From NCBI RefSeq assembly GCF_016654005.1, contig NZ_JAEPWN010000005.1, positions 62,001 to 126,000 of the forward strand: DNA of 64,000 nucleotides. Reading direction: 5' to 3'. The notes beneath the pieces are model-generated. The model worked only from the letters and a program-made list of their open reading frames with translations. It was not told the DNA's origin and ran no database searches. Both the position numbers and the translations under genes were made by a program. Each line of letters begins with the position of its first letter. Within the stretch, counting starts at the first letter, position 1. Shown piece after piece: positions 1 to 7,892 of the stretch. This stretch comes from Brevundimonas nasdae (GTDB lineage Bacteria > Pseudomonadota > Alphaproteobacteria > Caulobacterales > Caulobacteraceae).

Positions 1-1030
1 CCCAACCCAGGTTCCAGCCCTCGACCAGCACCCCGTTGAAGCCGTTGGCGGCGGCGAAGTCGATGTAGCGGCGCACGTTGGCGTTATTGGCGCCGTGCAT
101 CTCGCCCGAGCCCCAAGTCGACTTGTTCAGATGCATCTCCCACCAGACGCCGACATATTTACCGGGCTGGAACCAGGAGATGTCGCCCAGCTTGTTCGGC
201 TCGTTCAGGTTCAGTTCGATGCGCGAATCCGCCAGGGCCGCTGGCGAATCCCCCACCAGAACCATGCGCCACGGGGTTTCGAACGGACCGGTGCGATATA
301 CGAGCGTGCCGTCCGACCACGGCATCAGGTCGGCCTTGAACTGGTTCTCCCCGGTCCGCTTCAGATTCATGCTGGCGTAATGCGTCAGCGCGGCCTCGTG
401 GATCGACAGATAGGTTCCGCCGGCCCCCTCAAGGGTGAAGGGCGTCTCAGCCAGGCCCACCTCGTTCAGCGGACTCTTTTGATACAGATATTCGTCCCGC
501 TCGGGACCACGCGCCGGATACCACCAGGCGTCATACGAACCGATCAGATTGAACTGCGTCGCCTCATCCGTGATGGCGACAGCCTCTTGCGCGCCCAAAG
601 ACTTGTAGTCGTAGCGGAAGCCGAAGCCGTCATCGAACACGCGGACGACCAGATCATAGGGCGTCGCTCCCCGGCGCCCCGCCAGCGACACCCGCGCCTC
701 GTTGTGGTGATCGCGAATAACGCGCTGCTCGCCCCACGGCTGCTCCCAGGTCGCATCCTTGGAATCGCGGGTCACGCGCACGATGCGGTTGACCGGCGTC
801 GTCGAACGGTCGCGCAGCGTCAAACCCAGAGCTGAGGGCGCGATCAAGGGCTGACCATTGCGCGACACGACATAGTGCGCGCCGTCAGCGCCGGTTTGGA
901 CGCAGAATGTCAGGGCCTGATTGGGCGACGACACACAGGCGCTGTCATCCGCCGCAACAGCCTGCCCGGAGAAAGCCAAAACACTGCTCATCGCAGCGCC
1001 CGCCATCAGGCATCCCAACAGTCTTTGCAT
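1..1030 (-). CDS. GH97 family glycoside hydrolase, N-terminal part (runs off left edge)
   Basis: First 343 codons of a secreted glycoside hydrolase of family GH97 (SusB type); the rest lies outside the window. Family members are periplasmic alpha-glucosidases or alpha-galactosidases. The ATG at 1028-1030 has GGAGG just upstream and opens a signal peptide of about 25 residues ending at QAVA. Residues 30-270 fit the GH97 N-terminal beta-sandwich (SYDAWWYPARG, SIHEAALTHYASM). From about 290 the barrel begins with the family-typical WWEMHLNKSTWGSG, HGANNANVRRYIDFAA and GVLVEGWNLGW. The catalytic acids are in the missing part, so the substrate anomer and mechanism cannot be read. It follows the GH87 gene on the same strand after 119 bp, which suggests joint use of an alpha-glucan. 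Confidence 0.88.
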   Translation of the reverse strand, partial: MQRLLGCLMAGAAMSSVLAFSGQAVAADDSACVSSPNQALTFCVQTGADGAHYVVSRNGQPLIAPSALGLTLRDRSTTPVNRIVRVTRDSKDATWEQPWGEQRVIRDHHNEARVSLAGRRGATPYDLVVRVFDDGFGFRYDYKSLGAQEAVAITDEATQFNLIGSYDAWWYPARGPERDEYLYQKSPLNEVGLAETPFTLEGAGGTYLSIHEAALTHYASMNLKRTGENQFKADLMPWSDGTLVYRTGPFETPWRMVLVGDSPAALADSRIELNLNEPNKLGDISWFQPGKYVGVWWEMHLNKSTWGSGEMHGANNANVRRYIDFAAANGFNGVLVEGWNLGW

Positions 1031-1149
1031 GCATCCTCCGCAAGATTTTGCGCTCTGATAATGACCGGCGCACTTACCCTTAGGGCTGACGCTATAAGGC
1101 TCTCATGTCAAGTTAGCGCAATCAAACGTAACAATGCGTGTCCCGAAGG

Positions 1150-2883
1150 TCACTCTTTATGCAAGTTCTTGCATTGCCGAGGCTGAGCCCAACCGTGATC
1201 GCCCGCCCCCAGTCGGATGACGAAGTCTGCGCCGCAAATATGCACGCCAGGGTCTCTCACGCCGCGCGCTGTGACGTTGTCGAAACGCGCCTCGCCCGGC
1301 GCCTGCACCTGAAATGCGACATCCCCCGCACCATCAATATCGAGGCCGTCGAACCGCAATCCGGTGATCGAATGCTGGCCCACGACGTGCAACGCCGGGT
1401 AGGCGCTATTGACGATGCGATTGTTCGTGAAGCGGATGTCAGCGGCGATAGGCTTGTCCAACGCGAACAGCCACAGGGCGCCGACGCCATGACGCCAGTT
1501 CGGATCCAGCACGCCGCTGCGCAGGATGGCGTTGTTCGACACCCGGATCACCCCCTGGAACGGCGTCGCCTCGAATCGTGCGCCCAGATGAATGCCGCCG
1601 CCGCTCAGGGTGTCCGCCAGCAGATTGCCTTCGACCGTGATGTCACGCCCGCCATAGACGGCGATGCCGTTGGCCAGGGTCGGCGCGATCACGGTATTGC
1701 GGCGATACACGATGTCCCGGTCCTCGCCCGGGTTAGACCATAGCGCCAGGCCGTCATCCCCTGCTCCGCGCACAAACACGTGCTCGACCAGTGCGTTGCT
1801 CACGCCGTTGCGCAGGTTGATCCCGTCCGCCGCCACATCAAAAATCCGCAGATGACGCATCGTCAGGCCGTCGAACGGCCCATCCAGCCAGGCCCCGACC
1901 TTGACGTGCTGCAGCCAGAGGTTCTCGATCAGCGATCCGTCGCCGTACCCGCCGCCCAATGCATTGACCTGGGCATGATCGTCGCGGTGATCGACCCGGC
2001 CAAAGATCGCCAGGTCGCGGATTGTCACGGCGCGTCCAGGCCCGCCGCCTTCACGCTCGCCATACAGACCAACACCGTCGCCTGTCAGAACGGTGCGCCA
2101 CTGGCCAGCCCCACGCAAAGACACTCGGTCCATCAAAATGTGCCGTTCGATCCTGTACTCCCCCTCGGGTGCAAAAACGGGGCGGTCGGCCGCCCTGCCT
2201 GCTGCGATCGCCGCGTCGAATGCATTGGCGGATGAAACCGCTCCCGTAGGATCGGCGCCGAAATCCAGCACCGACAAGGCGTTTTCCGGCGCCGGAACAG
2301 GCTCTGGAACCCGCTCATAGTCGATCAGGTCGATCGCCGCCCACTCGACGCCCGCATCTTCGGGAAGGGTCAGCCTTAGCCGCCCGCCGATCGGAATAAT
2401 CTGCGCCAGATGCAAGCGCACATGGCTGAACACATGATGCCCCCTGCCCTCGTGGGCATCCGCCGGATTCCGGGTGAAGGGATAACGGCCGTAATACCAG
2501 TTAAAACGCGACGAAATCGGCGCTCGATCGACAGGCACGCCATCGACGGACACCGTCAGATCCGCGTCCACCCCGCCGCCGCCTGGCGCATCCGGCAAGA
2601 CGTAACGAATGGTCAATCCATCCGCTGCCGCAGCCAGAACCACCTCGACATATTGCCCTGGCGCCAGTTGCACCGCTCGTCGGCCAGAGGCTTCGGCCGC
2701 CATCGAACCGAAAGCCAGGTCGGGCCCGATCACAAGCCCGTTCGTCACGCTATTCTCGGCTTCCACCTCCAAGAATGACACTTCGGCGCCACGCCCAGCG
2801 ACCGTTTCAGGCGCCTCGGCCGCGACGGTTATGGGCGTCGCCTGACCGGCCAAGAGTGCGCTGAAAGCAAGAATGGCGAGCAT
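1150..2883 (-). CDS. GH87 family alpha-1,3-glucanase / mycodextranase-like secreted enzyme
   Basis: Predicted secreted endo-glucanase of family GH87, whose known members cut alpha-1,3-glucan (mutan) or nigeran. Start chosen at the ATG ending at 2883: it has an AGGGAAAG ribosome site and leads into a signal peptide (MLAILAFSALLAGQ). An upstream ATG at 3033 would add 50 arginine-rich residues. Residues 35-195 resemble a CBM35-type carbohydrate module (FLEVEAENSVTNG). Residues 200-577 form a right-handed beta-helix (LDFGADPTGA, then repeated N/G-rich turns). Asp353 in DGINLRNG and Asp376/Asp377 in GAGDDGLALWS are 23 and 24 residues apart, which is the spacing I recall for the three catalytic aspartates of GH87. 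Exact substrate is not known. The GH97 gene lies 119 bp downstream. Confidence 0.8.
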   Translation of the reverse strand: MLAILAFSALLAGQATPITVAAEAPETVAGRGAEVSFLEVEAENSVTNGLVIGPDLAFGSMAAEASGRRAVQLAPGQYVEVVLAAAADGLTIRYVLPDAPGGGGVDADLTVSVDGVPVDRAPISSRFNWYYGRYPFTRNPADAHEGRGHHVFSHVRLHLAQIIPIGGRLRLTLPEDAGVEWAAIDLIDYERVPEPVPAPENALSVLDFGADPTGAVSSANAFDAAIAAGRAADRPVFAPEGEYRIERHILMDRVSLRGAGQWRTVLTGDGVGLYGEREGGGPGRAVTIRDLAIFGRVDHRDDHAQVNALGGGYGDGSLIENLWLQHVKVGAWLDGPFDGLTMRHLRIFDVAADGINLRNGVSNALVEHVFVRGAGDDGLALWSNPGEDRDIVYRRNTVIAPTLANGIAVYGGRDITVEGNLLADTLSGGGIHLGARFEATPFQGVIRVSNNAILRSGVLDPNWRHGVGALWLFALDKPIAADIRFTNNRIVNSAYPALHVVGQHSITGLRFDGLDIDGAGDVAFQVQAPGEARFDNVTARGVRDPGVHICGADFVIRLGAGDHGWAQPRQCKNLHKE

Positions 2884-3118
2884 GGCGACTTTCCCTGAGA
2901 ACGCGATCCGGTGGCGCACATCCGCACACCCGTCAGCAAGACTTGCTGCTGTCAGGCGCCGATCAGCCTGCGTGGCGGACGCGGATAAACGATTGTCATC
3001 AACGCGTCTGCTGCACCATCGCCGCAGCCTCAAAGAACGCTGCGCCTTGGCACGTCAGTTCACCGCGAACCCTGGCTTCCAAAACATCAATGGGAACACC
3101 GAAGAACACCGGCGAGCC

Positions 3119-3679
3119 CTAAGGTTCGAGCTCAATGTCCCAGTAGAGGTAGTCCAGCCAGCTTTTGTGCAGGTAGTGGGGCGGGAAGCGGCGGCCGGCT
3201 TCCTGAAGTTGCCAGGCGTTGGGCCGGTAGGGTTCGCGACGGATCGGCATCAGAGCCTGGCGCGGGGTGCGGCCGCCCTTGCGCAGATTGCAGGGTCCGC
3301 AGGCGGCGACGATGTTCTCCCAGGTCGTACGCCCGCCGTGCGAGCGGGGGATGACGTGGTCGAAGGTCAGCTCCACGGACTCGCCGCAATACTGGCAGGC
3401 GAAGCCGTCGCGCAGGAAGACATTGAAGCGGGTGAAGGCCGGATGCCGGTCTTGATCGACATAGGATTTCAGCGCAATCACGCTGGGAAGCTGCATCTCC
3501 ATCGACGGCGAACGCACCACCTTGTCGTACAGGGACACCACATCGACGCGGTCCTGATAGACCGCCTTGACCGCCTCCTCCCATGGCCAGAGGGACAGCG
3601 GATAATAGGACAGCGGCCTGAAATCAGCGTTCAGGACCAGGGCGGGAAACCCGGAGGGCGGTCGATGGAGAACCTGCAT
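3119..3679 (-). CDS. HNH endonuclease family protein
   Basis: A 186-residue HNH-fold protein of a type common in alphaproteobacteria; its physiological role is not established. The HNH/zinc module spans about residues 95-132: CQYC (95-98), DH (107-108), a second His at 114, Asn122 and CGPC (127-130), so both zinc knuckles and the metal-site residues are present. The N-terminal 90 residues (ALVLNADFRPLSYYPLS) are typical of this subfamily rather than of phage HNH enzymes. The ATG at 3677-3679 follows a GGGAGGG ribosome site. There is no adjacent methyltransferase, integrase or phage gene, so restriction or homing is not suggested. Codon use matches its neighbours. Confidence 0.88.
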   Translation of the reverse strand: MQVLHRPPSGFPALVLNADFRPLSYYPLSLWPWEEAVKAVYQDRVDVVSLYDKVVRSPSMEMQLPSVIALKSYVDQDRHPAFTRFNVFLRDGFACQYCGESVELTFDHVIPRSHGGRTTWENIVAACGPCNLRKGGRTPRQALMPIRREPYRPNAWQLQEAGRRFPPHYLHKSWLDYLYWDIELEP

Positions 3680-3831
3680 CAGGCCCTCCCGCGCGGACGG
3701 GGGGATATCGAGGCGACAGGAGTGAGGACACGTCTCCTTCCCTAGTCTTAGGCGATCAGCCTACGCGTGATTCCCGCTCATCGCCATGACCAGAGTGCAG
3801 CGTTTTCGTGACGCGCCCCCATAAAATGCAA

Positions 3832-4482
3832 TCAGGCCCGACTGGGGAAGGCGGGCAGGGTCCAGCCCCAGCGCAGGGCCGCCGCGCGCAGGGTGAAGCC
3901 CGCCAAAGCCGCCGCGATGGCGCACGGCCACAGAGGAAGCTCGAATGCGCGCAGGATCATATAGACGGTCGCCGCCAGAATGGCCGCCGTGACGTTGATC
4001 TCTCGCCGCAACAGGATCGACGGCTGGCCCGCCAATGTGTCGCGCACCACCCCGCCGAAACAGGCCGTCAGCGCCCCCATGACGATGCAGATCAGCGGCG
4101 GCGCATTGACCGCCTCGGCCTTGGCAGCGCCCAGCACCCCGTAAGCCGCCAGACCCGCCGCATCGAGCCACAACAGGGCGCGGAACCGCCAGTCCCTCTG
4201 GCCCAGCAGCCAGATGACGACCGCCGCGATCAGGCAGACGGCGATATAGCGCCAGTCCTTCACCCAGAAGACCGGCAGGCCCAGCAACAGGTCGCGCAGC
4301 GTCCCCCCGCCCACGCCGGTGATGGCGCCGAAGAAGGCGAAGGTGACCACGTCATGCTTCTCGCGCGCAGCCGCCAGGGCGCCGGTCGCGGCGAAGACGG
4401 CGACGCCTGCGAAATCAAGCGCGCTGAGCACAGTCTGGGGATCGCGCAGGGGCTCGGTCAGGACCGGGTCGATGGGCGTCAC
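3832..4482 (-). CDS. TRIC-type (UPF0126/YicG-like) inner-membrane channel or transporter
   Basis: A 216-residue, roughly seven-helix inner-membrane protein of the trimeric intracellular cation channel family, whose bacterial members carry UPF0126 domains; E. coli YicG of this family has been linked to glycine uptake. Two homologous halves are visible, each with a glycine-rich stretch followed by RD: GAITGVGGGTLRDLLLG and GALTACFGGVVRDTLAG. Start placed at the GTG ending at 4482 because GAGGAG sits at the right distance; a longer frame to 4533 would overlap the upstream glycosylase gene. It follows that gene after 11 bases, so the two are probably co-transcribed although no functional link is obvious. 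The transported solute cannot be read from the sequence. Confidence 0.85.
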   Translation of the reverse strand: MTPIDPVLTEPLRDPQTVLSALDFAGVAVFAATGALAAAREKHDVVTFAFFGAITGVGGGTLRDLLLGLPVFWVKDWRYIAVCLIAAVVIWLLGQRDWRFRALLWLDAAGLAAYGVLGAAKAEAVNAPPLICIVMGALTACFGGVVRDTLAGQPSILLRREINVTAAILAATVYMILRAFELPLWPCAIAAALAGFTLRAAALRWGWTLPAFPSRA

Positions 4483-4493
4483 GGGTCGTCTCC

Positions 4494-5135
4494 TCAGAGC
4501 GCGATTTCGCCGCGCCTGACACCGCCATACCATCCCCAGAGCAGATGCGCCGCCACCGCGCGATGCGGACGCCAGATTTCCGCGCGGACATAGGCCTGTT
4601 TCTCGTTCGGGCGCGCCTCGACGCCGTCCGCCCAGCGTATCGCCTCCTGCAGGGCGATGTCCGCGCCCGGAAAGACGTCCAGCCGGTTTTCGCAGAACAT
4701 CAGATAGGTTTCTGCCGTCCAGCGACCGACGCCCTTGATCGCGGTCAGGGCGGCGATGGCGTCTTCATCCGATAGGGCCGCCATATGGGTCAGGTCGATC
4801 CGCCCCTCGACCTGAGCCAGGGCGATCTCGCGGCCATAGCTGGCCTTGGGGCGCGACAGGCCCAGCGCCCGCAGGCCTTCGATGTCCAGCGCCAGCACGG
4901 CTTGCGGCGTCACCACGCCGCCCAGCCCCGCCACGGTCCGCGCCCAGATGGCGGCGGCGGAGGCCACCGACACCTGCTGCTCCACGATCATGCGGAACAG
5001 GCCCTCATAGCCGCCGGGCCGGGCGCGCCATTCGAACACGGGCGTATGGGCGTGGGCGCGCGCCAGGGTCGGATCGGCGGCGGCCAGAGCTTGCCGTGCG
5101 GTCGCGATCTGATCAGGCGTTGGAACCGGGTTCAT
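4494..5135 (-). CDS. DNA-3-methyladenine glycosylase II (AlkA-like, HhH-GPD)
   Basis: Base-excision repair glycosylase that removes alkylated purines by flipping the base out of the duplex. The 213-residue protein has the HhH-GPD core: a helix-hairpin-helix at about residues 131-147 (AIKGVGRWTAETYLMF) and, twelve residues on, FPGADIAL with the catalytic Asp159. It lacks the iron-sulphur cysteines of Nth/MutY and the N-terminal regulatory domain of E. coli AlkA, like other short bacterial AlkA proteins. VEQQVSVASA (51-60) is also typical. The ATG at 5133-5135 is the first of the frame. The next gene downstream (TRIC-type channel) starts 11 bases after its stop. No Ada box or damage-inducible operator is evident. 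Confidence 0.88.
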   Translation of the reverse strand: MNPVPTPDQIATARQALAAADPTLARAHAHTPVFEWRARPGGYEGLFRMIVEQQVSVASAAAIWARTVAGLGGVVTPQAVLALDIEGLRALGLSRPKASYGREIALAQVEGRIDLTHMAALSDEDAIAALTAIKGVGRWTAETYLMFCENRLDVFPGADIALQEAIRWADGVEARPNEKQAYVRAEIWRPHRAVAAHLLWGWYGGVRRGEIAL

Positions 5136-5212
5136 GCCGCCTCATACGACCCGGCTGATGGGGCGAGAAGCAGGGACTGCTGTCCACGTCCGGAAACCGC
5201 TAGTCTAGCACC

Positions 5213-6073
5213 ATGTTCGCCACCCGCTTCGCCCCCTCGCCTACCGGACGCCTGCACAAGGGCCACGCTTTCTCGGTGCTGACCGCCTGGACAGCGGCGA
5301 AGGCAACAGGGGGCCGTTTCATCCTGCGGATCGAGGACATCGACCCGACCCGCTGCAAGTCCGAGTTCGAGACGGTGATTTCTAAAGATCTGGCCTGGCT
5401 GGGGCTGGACTGGGAAATGCCCGTGCGGCGGCAATCGGACCATCTGGCCGACTACGCCGCCGTGATCGAGAACCTGAACCAGCGCGGACTGCTCTATCGC
5501 TGCTTCCGTACGCGGAAGGAAATTCTCGACGCCATCGGCGACGCCCCCCACGGCGCGATGGAGGCGGCGCGTCCGGGACCGCACTCGCCACAGGAAGAAG
5601 CCCGCCTGCTGCACGAAGGCCGCGCCTTCGCCTGGCGTCTGTCGCTGGACCGCGCGCGCGCGGCCCTGGGTGAGGATCAGTGGAACAGCCTCAGCTTCAT
5701 CGAAGAAGGCGAAGGCCCGAACGGTGAAACCGGCGTCGTCTCGGTTCGCCCCGATGCGGCGGGCGACGTGGTCCTGGCCCGGAAAGACACGGGCGTCGCC
5801 TATCATCTGGCCGTCACCCACGACGACGCCTTGCAGGGGATCAGCCATGTCATCCGGGGTGTTGACCTGTTCGAGGCCACCCACGTCCAGCGGCTGATTC
5901 AGACCCTGATGGGCTGGCCCGCCCCGACCTATCGCCATCATCGGCTGATCACGGGGCCGGACGGGCGGCGTTACGCCAAGCGCGACCAGTCGGTGACGCT
6001 GGCTGAACTGCGGGCGGGCGGCCTGACGCCCCAGGCCCTGCGCGCGGAGTTGGGCTTCAGCTCCGGCGGCTGA
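5213..6073 (+). CDS. gluQ: Glutamyl-Q tRNA(Asp) synthetase
   Basis: GluQ attaches glutamate to the queuosine base at position 34 of tRNA(Asp). It is a truncated class I glutamyl-tRNA synthetase lacking the anticodon-binding domain, and at 286 residues this one has the expected length. It opens with FAPSPTGRLHKGHA (HIGH-type signature), has RIEDIDPTRC in the active site, and a KMSKS equivalent in YAKRDQS near residue 250. GluQ of E. coli binds zinc through three cysteines and a tyrosine; here YRCFRTRKEI keeps one cysteine and the others appear to be lost, so the zinc site is probably absent. The gene converges with the TIGR02186 gene, their 3' ends overlapping by 17 bp. Confidence 0.92.
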   Translation: MFATRFAPSPTGRLHKGHAFSVLTAWTAAKATGGRFILRIEDIDPTRCKSEFETVISKDLAWLGLDWEMPVRRQSDHLADYAAVIENLNQRGLLYRCFRTRKEILDAIGDAPHGAMEAARPGPHSPQEEARLLHEGRAFAWRLSLDRARAALGEDQWNSLSFIEEGEGPNGETGVVSVRPDAAGDVVLARKDTGVAYHLAVTHDDALQGISHVIRGVDLFEATHVQRLIQTLMGWPAPTYRHHRLITGPDGRRYAKRDQSVTLAELRAGGLTPQALRAELGFSSGG

Positions 6074-6869
6074 AGATGCGCGAGGCGCCATATCCGGTCA
6101 GGGCCGCCAGGATGACGCACAGCACCCCGTACAGCCATGGGCGGCGATGGGCGAACTCATAGATGTCGCGCTCCAGCCCCACCTTCTCGACCGTCAGGGT
6201 CAGGTTGGACACCGACTTCGGCTCGCCGTCCTGGAACAGCCAGACCTCGGCGTAGTATTTGCCGGTCGGGGCGACGGTGGGAAGTTTGACCTCGGCGCGG
6301 AACAGGCCGCGATCGACGAACTCCACCCCCTTGGGGTCGGTGTCATACAGTTGGGCCGCCTCTTTCAGCCGGATCACCGCGCGGCGCCATTCCAGATAAT
6401 CCTCGCCCAGACGACTGACGACCACGTCGCGCACGCCGTAGCGGGTGACGGTCGAGGCCTCTTCCGGCGCGTCGATGCGCAGGTGGTCGACCCCCACGCC
6501 CAGGCGCCGCAACTGGCCGAAGTCGGCGATGTCCGACAGGGGCCGCGTCGAGGCCGTCATGTAGAATCCGGGCGCCCCCTGGAACAGGACCGGGCGGCTG
6601 TTCAGCCAGACGCCCATGTTGCGGGTCTTCTTGACCAGTCGAACCGGCGCGTCCGGCCCGCGCACGACGACCACCACATCGGCGGGATCAGGCGTCGGGT
6701 TGAACACCGCGCCATACAGGACGATCGCCGCGCCCCGGAAACTGGAATCGACATGAACCTGGGCGTCCGTCAGGGCGGCGGCGACGCGCAGGTCGTCCGT
6801 CGTGGCCTCTGACCGATCCGGGGGCGGGGCCGCGATGGCGGGCGGGGGCGGAGGAAGCGCCTGGAACAT
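6057..6869 (-). CDS. TIGR02186 family membrane-anchored periplasmic protein
   Basis: Conserved alphaproteobacterial protein of unknown function (TIGR02186), nearly always encoded beside a TSUP-type anion exporter, as here. The 270-residue protein has a proline-rich start, a beta-rich body (VHVDSSFRGAAIVLYGA, VVVVVRGPDAPVRLVKK, WLNSRPVLFQGAPGFY) and one C-terminal membrane segment (about 243-263) followed by RIFSRRS, so the body is probably periplasmic with a short cytoplasmic tail. Its ATG at 6867-6869 overlaps the TGA of the upstream exporter by one base (TGATG), which implies translational coupling. No convincing signal peptide follows this ATG, so export may need an upstream start I could not identify. 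Its 3' end overlaps gluQ by 17 bp. Confidence 0.82.
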   Translation of the reverse strand: MFQALPPPPPAIAAPPPDRSEATTDDLRVAAALTDAQVHVDSSFRGAAIVLYGAVFNPTPDPADVVVVVRGPDAPVRLVKKTRNMGVWLNSRPVLFQGAPGFYMTASTRPLSDIADFGQLRRLGVGVDHLRIDAPEEASTVTRYGVRDVVVSRLGEDYLEWRRAVIRLKEAAQLYDTDPKGVEFVDRGLFRAEVKLPTVAPTGKYYAEVWLFQDGEPKSVSNLTLTVEKVGLERDIYEFAHRRPWLYGVLCVILAALTGYGASRIFSRRS

Positions 6870-7822
6870 CAGTCGGCGATCCCCGGCGCCAGCAGGAAGA
6901 TGTCGCTGGGCCGCACGAACAGCTCCAGCCCCATCTGGATGCCGACCAGCAGCACGATCAGGCCCAGCGCCGCCCGCAGCTCCTCGGCCCGGAACCGGCC
7001 CGCGAACCGCGCTCCGACCTGGGCGCCGATCACCCCGCCCAGCAGCAGGATGGTGGACAGGACGATGTCGACCGTCTGGTTGCGCCCCGCCTGCAGGATG
7101 GTGGTGATGGCCGTGGTGATGATGATCTGGAACAGGCTGGTGCCGACCACGGCCCCGGCCCGCATACGCAGGATATAGAGCATGGCGGGCACCAGGATGA
7201 AGCCGCCGCCCACCCCCATGATGGCCGACAGAATGCCCGCAAACACGCCCAGGCCGAAAGGCGGCAGGACGCTGATGTACAGGCCCGACTTGGGAAACTT
7301 CATCTTGAACGGCAGGCCGTACAGCCACATCGGGCGGCGACGTTCCTTGCGCGGGGCGGGCGTGCCGCGACGGCGGCGCAGGATCTCGGTCAGGCTTTCG
7401 TTCAGCATCAATGTGCCGATGGCGCCCAGGAAGACCAGATAGGACAGGGCCACCACCAGGTCGGCCTGCCCCAGCAGGCGCAGGTAACGGAACAGCTCCA
7501 CCCCCACGAGAGCGCCCAACGCTCCGCCGCCGGCCATGACCGCGCCCATCTTGAAATCGACCGATCCCTGCCCAGCGTAGCGAATGACGCCCGAGGTCGA
7601 GGAGGCGACGACGTGGCTGGCCTGGCTGGCGACGGCGACGGTCGGCGGAATGCCCAGGAAGACCAGGATCGGGGCCATCAGGAAGCCGCCGCCAATGCCG
7701 AACAGACCGGACACGAATCCGACCACCGCCCCCAGGATCACCAGGGTCGGCCAGTTCACCGAAACCTCGGCGATCGGCAGATAGATATCCAAAGGACGCG
7801 CCTTCGGCTGGAGCGGACACAA
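6869..7822 (-). CDS. TSUP (TauE/SafE) family sulfite/sulfonate exporter
   Basis: Inner-membrane anion exporter of the TSUP family, whose members move sulfite, sulfoacetate or related sulfur compounds. About eight membrane helices form two homologous halves, each starting with a glycine-rich loop: GLFGIGGGFLMAPIL (about 41-55) and IMGVGGGFILVPAML (about 196-210). A hydrophilic loop rich in arginine (ILRRRRGTPAPRKERRRP) separates the halves. Relatives usually begin at MDIYLPIAE, so the true start may be the TTG at 7790-7792 rather than the TTG ending at 7822; neither has a strong ribosome site. The TIGR02186 gene overlaps its stop by one base, and the two probably act together. Confidence 0.88.
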   Translation of the reverse strand: MCPLQPKARPLDIYLPIAEVSVNWPTLVILGAVVGFVSGLFGIGGGFLMAPILVFLGIPPTVAVASQASHVVASSTSGVIRYAGQGSVDFKMGAVMAGGGALGALVGVELFRYLRLLGQADLVVALSYLVFLGAIGTLMLNESLTEILRRRRGTPAPRKERRRPMWLYGLPFKMKFPKSGLYISVLPPFGLGVFAGILSAIMGVGGGFILVPAMLYILRMRAGAVVGTSLFQIIITTAITTILQAGRNQTVDIVLSTILLLGGVIGAQVGARFAGRFRAEELRAALGLIVLLVGIQMGLELFVRPSDIFLLAPGIAD

Positions 7823-7892
7823 GGGCGCCGGACGGCGACGTGGCGGTCTTAGCGGCCCGGGCGGCGTCAGGCCACCCGCAGCGCGCGAATGG

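Noticed and set aside
95-835. Long open frame on the plus strand opposite the GH97 gene
   Set aside because: Its translation is arginine-rich and unlike any protein family, while the minus strand encodes clear GH97 motifs with a signal peptide and ribosome site.
3119-3679. HNH nuclease as part of a restriction, phage or homing system
   Set aside because: No methyltransferase, phage or intron sequence is nearby, and the protein belongs to a stand-alone group common in alphaproteobacteria.
6057-7820. A single 587-residue minus-strand protein spanning the TSUP and TIGR02186 regions
   Set aside because: Its first half is a low-complexity Gly/Arg/Pro shadow of the TSUP gene in another frame; only the part from 6869 downward is real.
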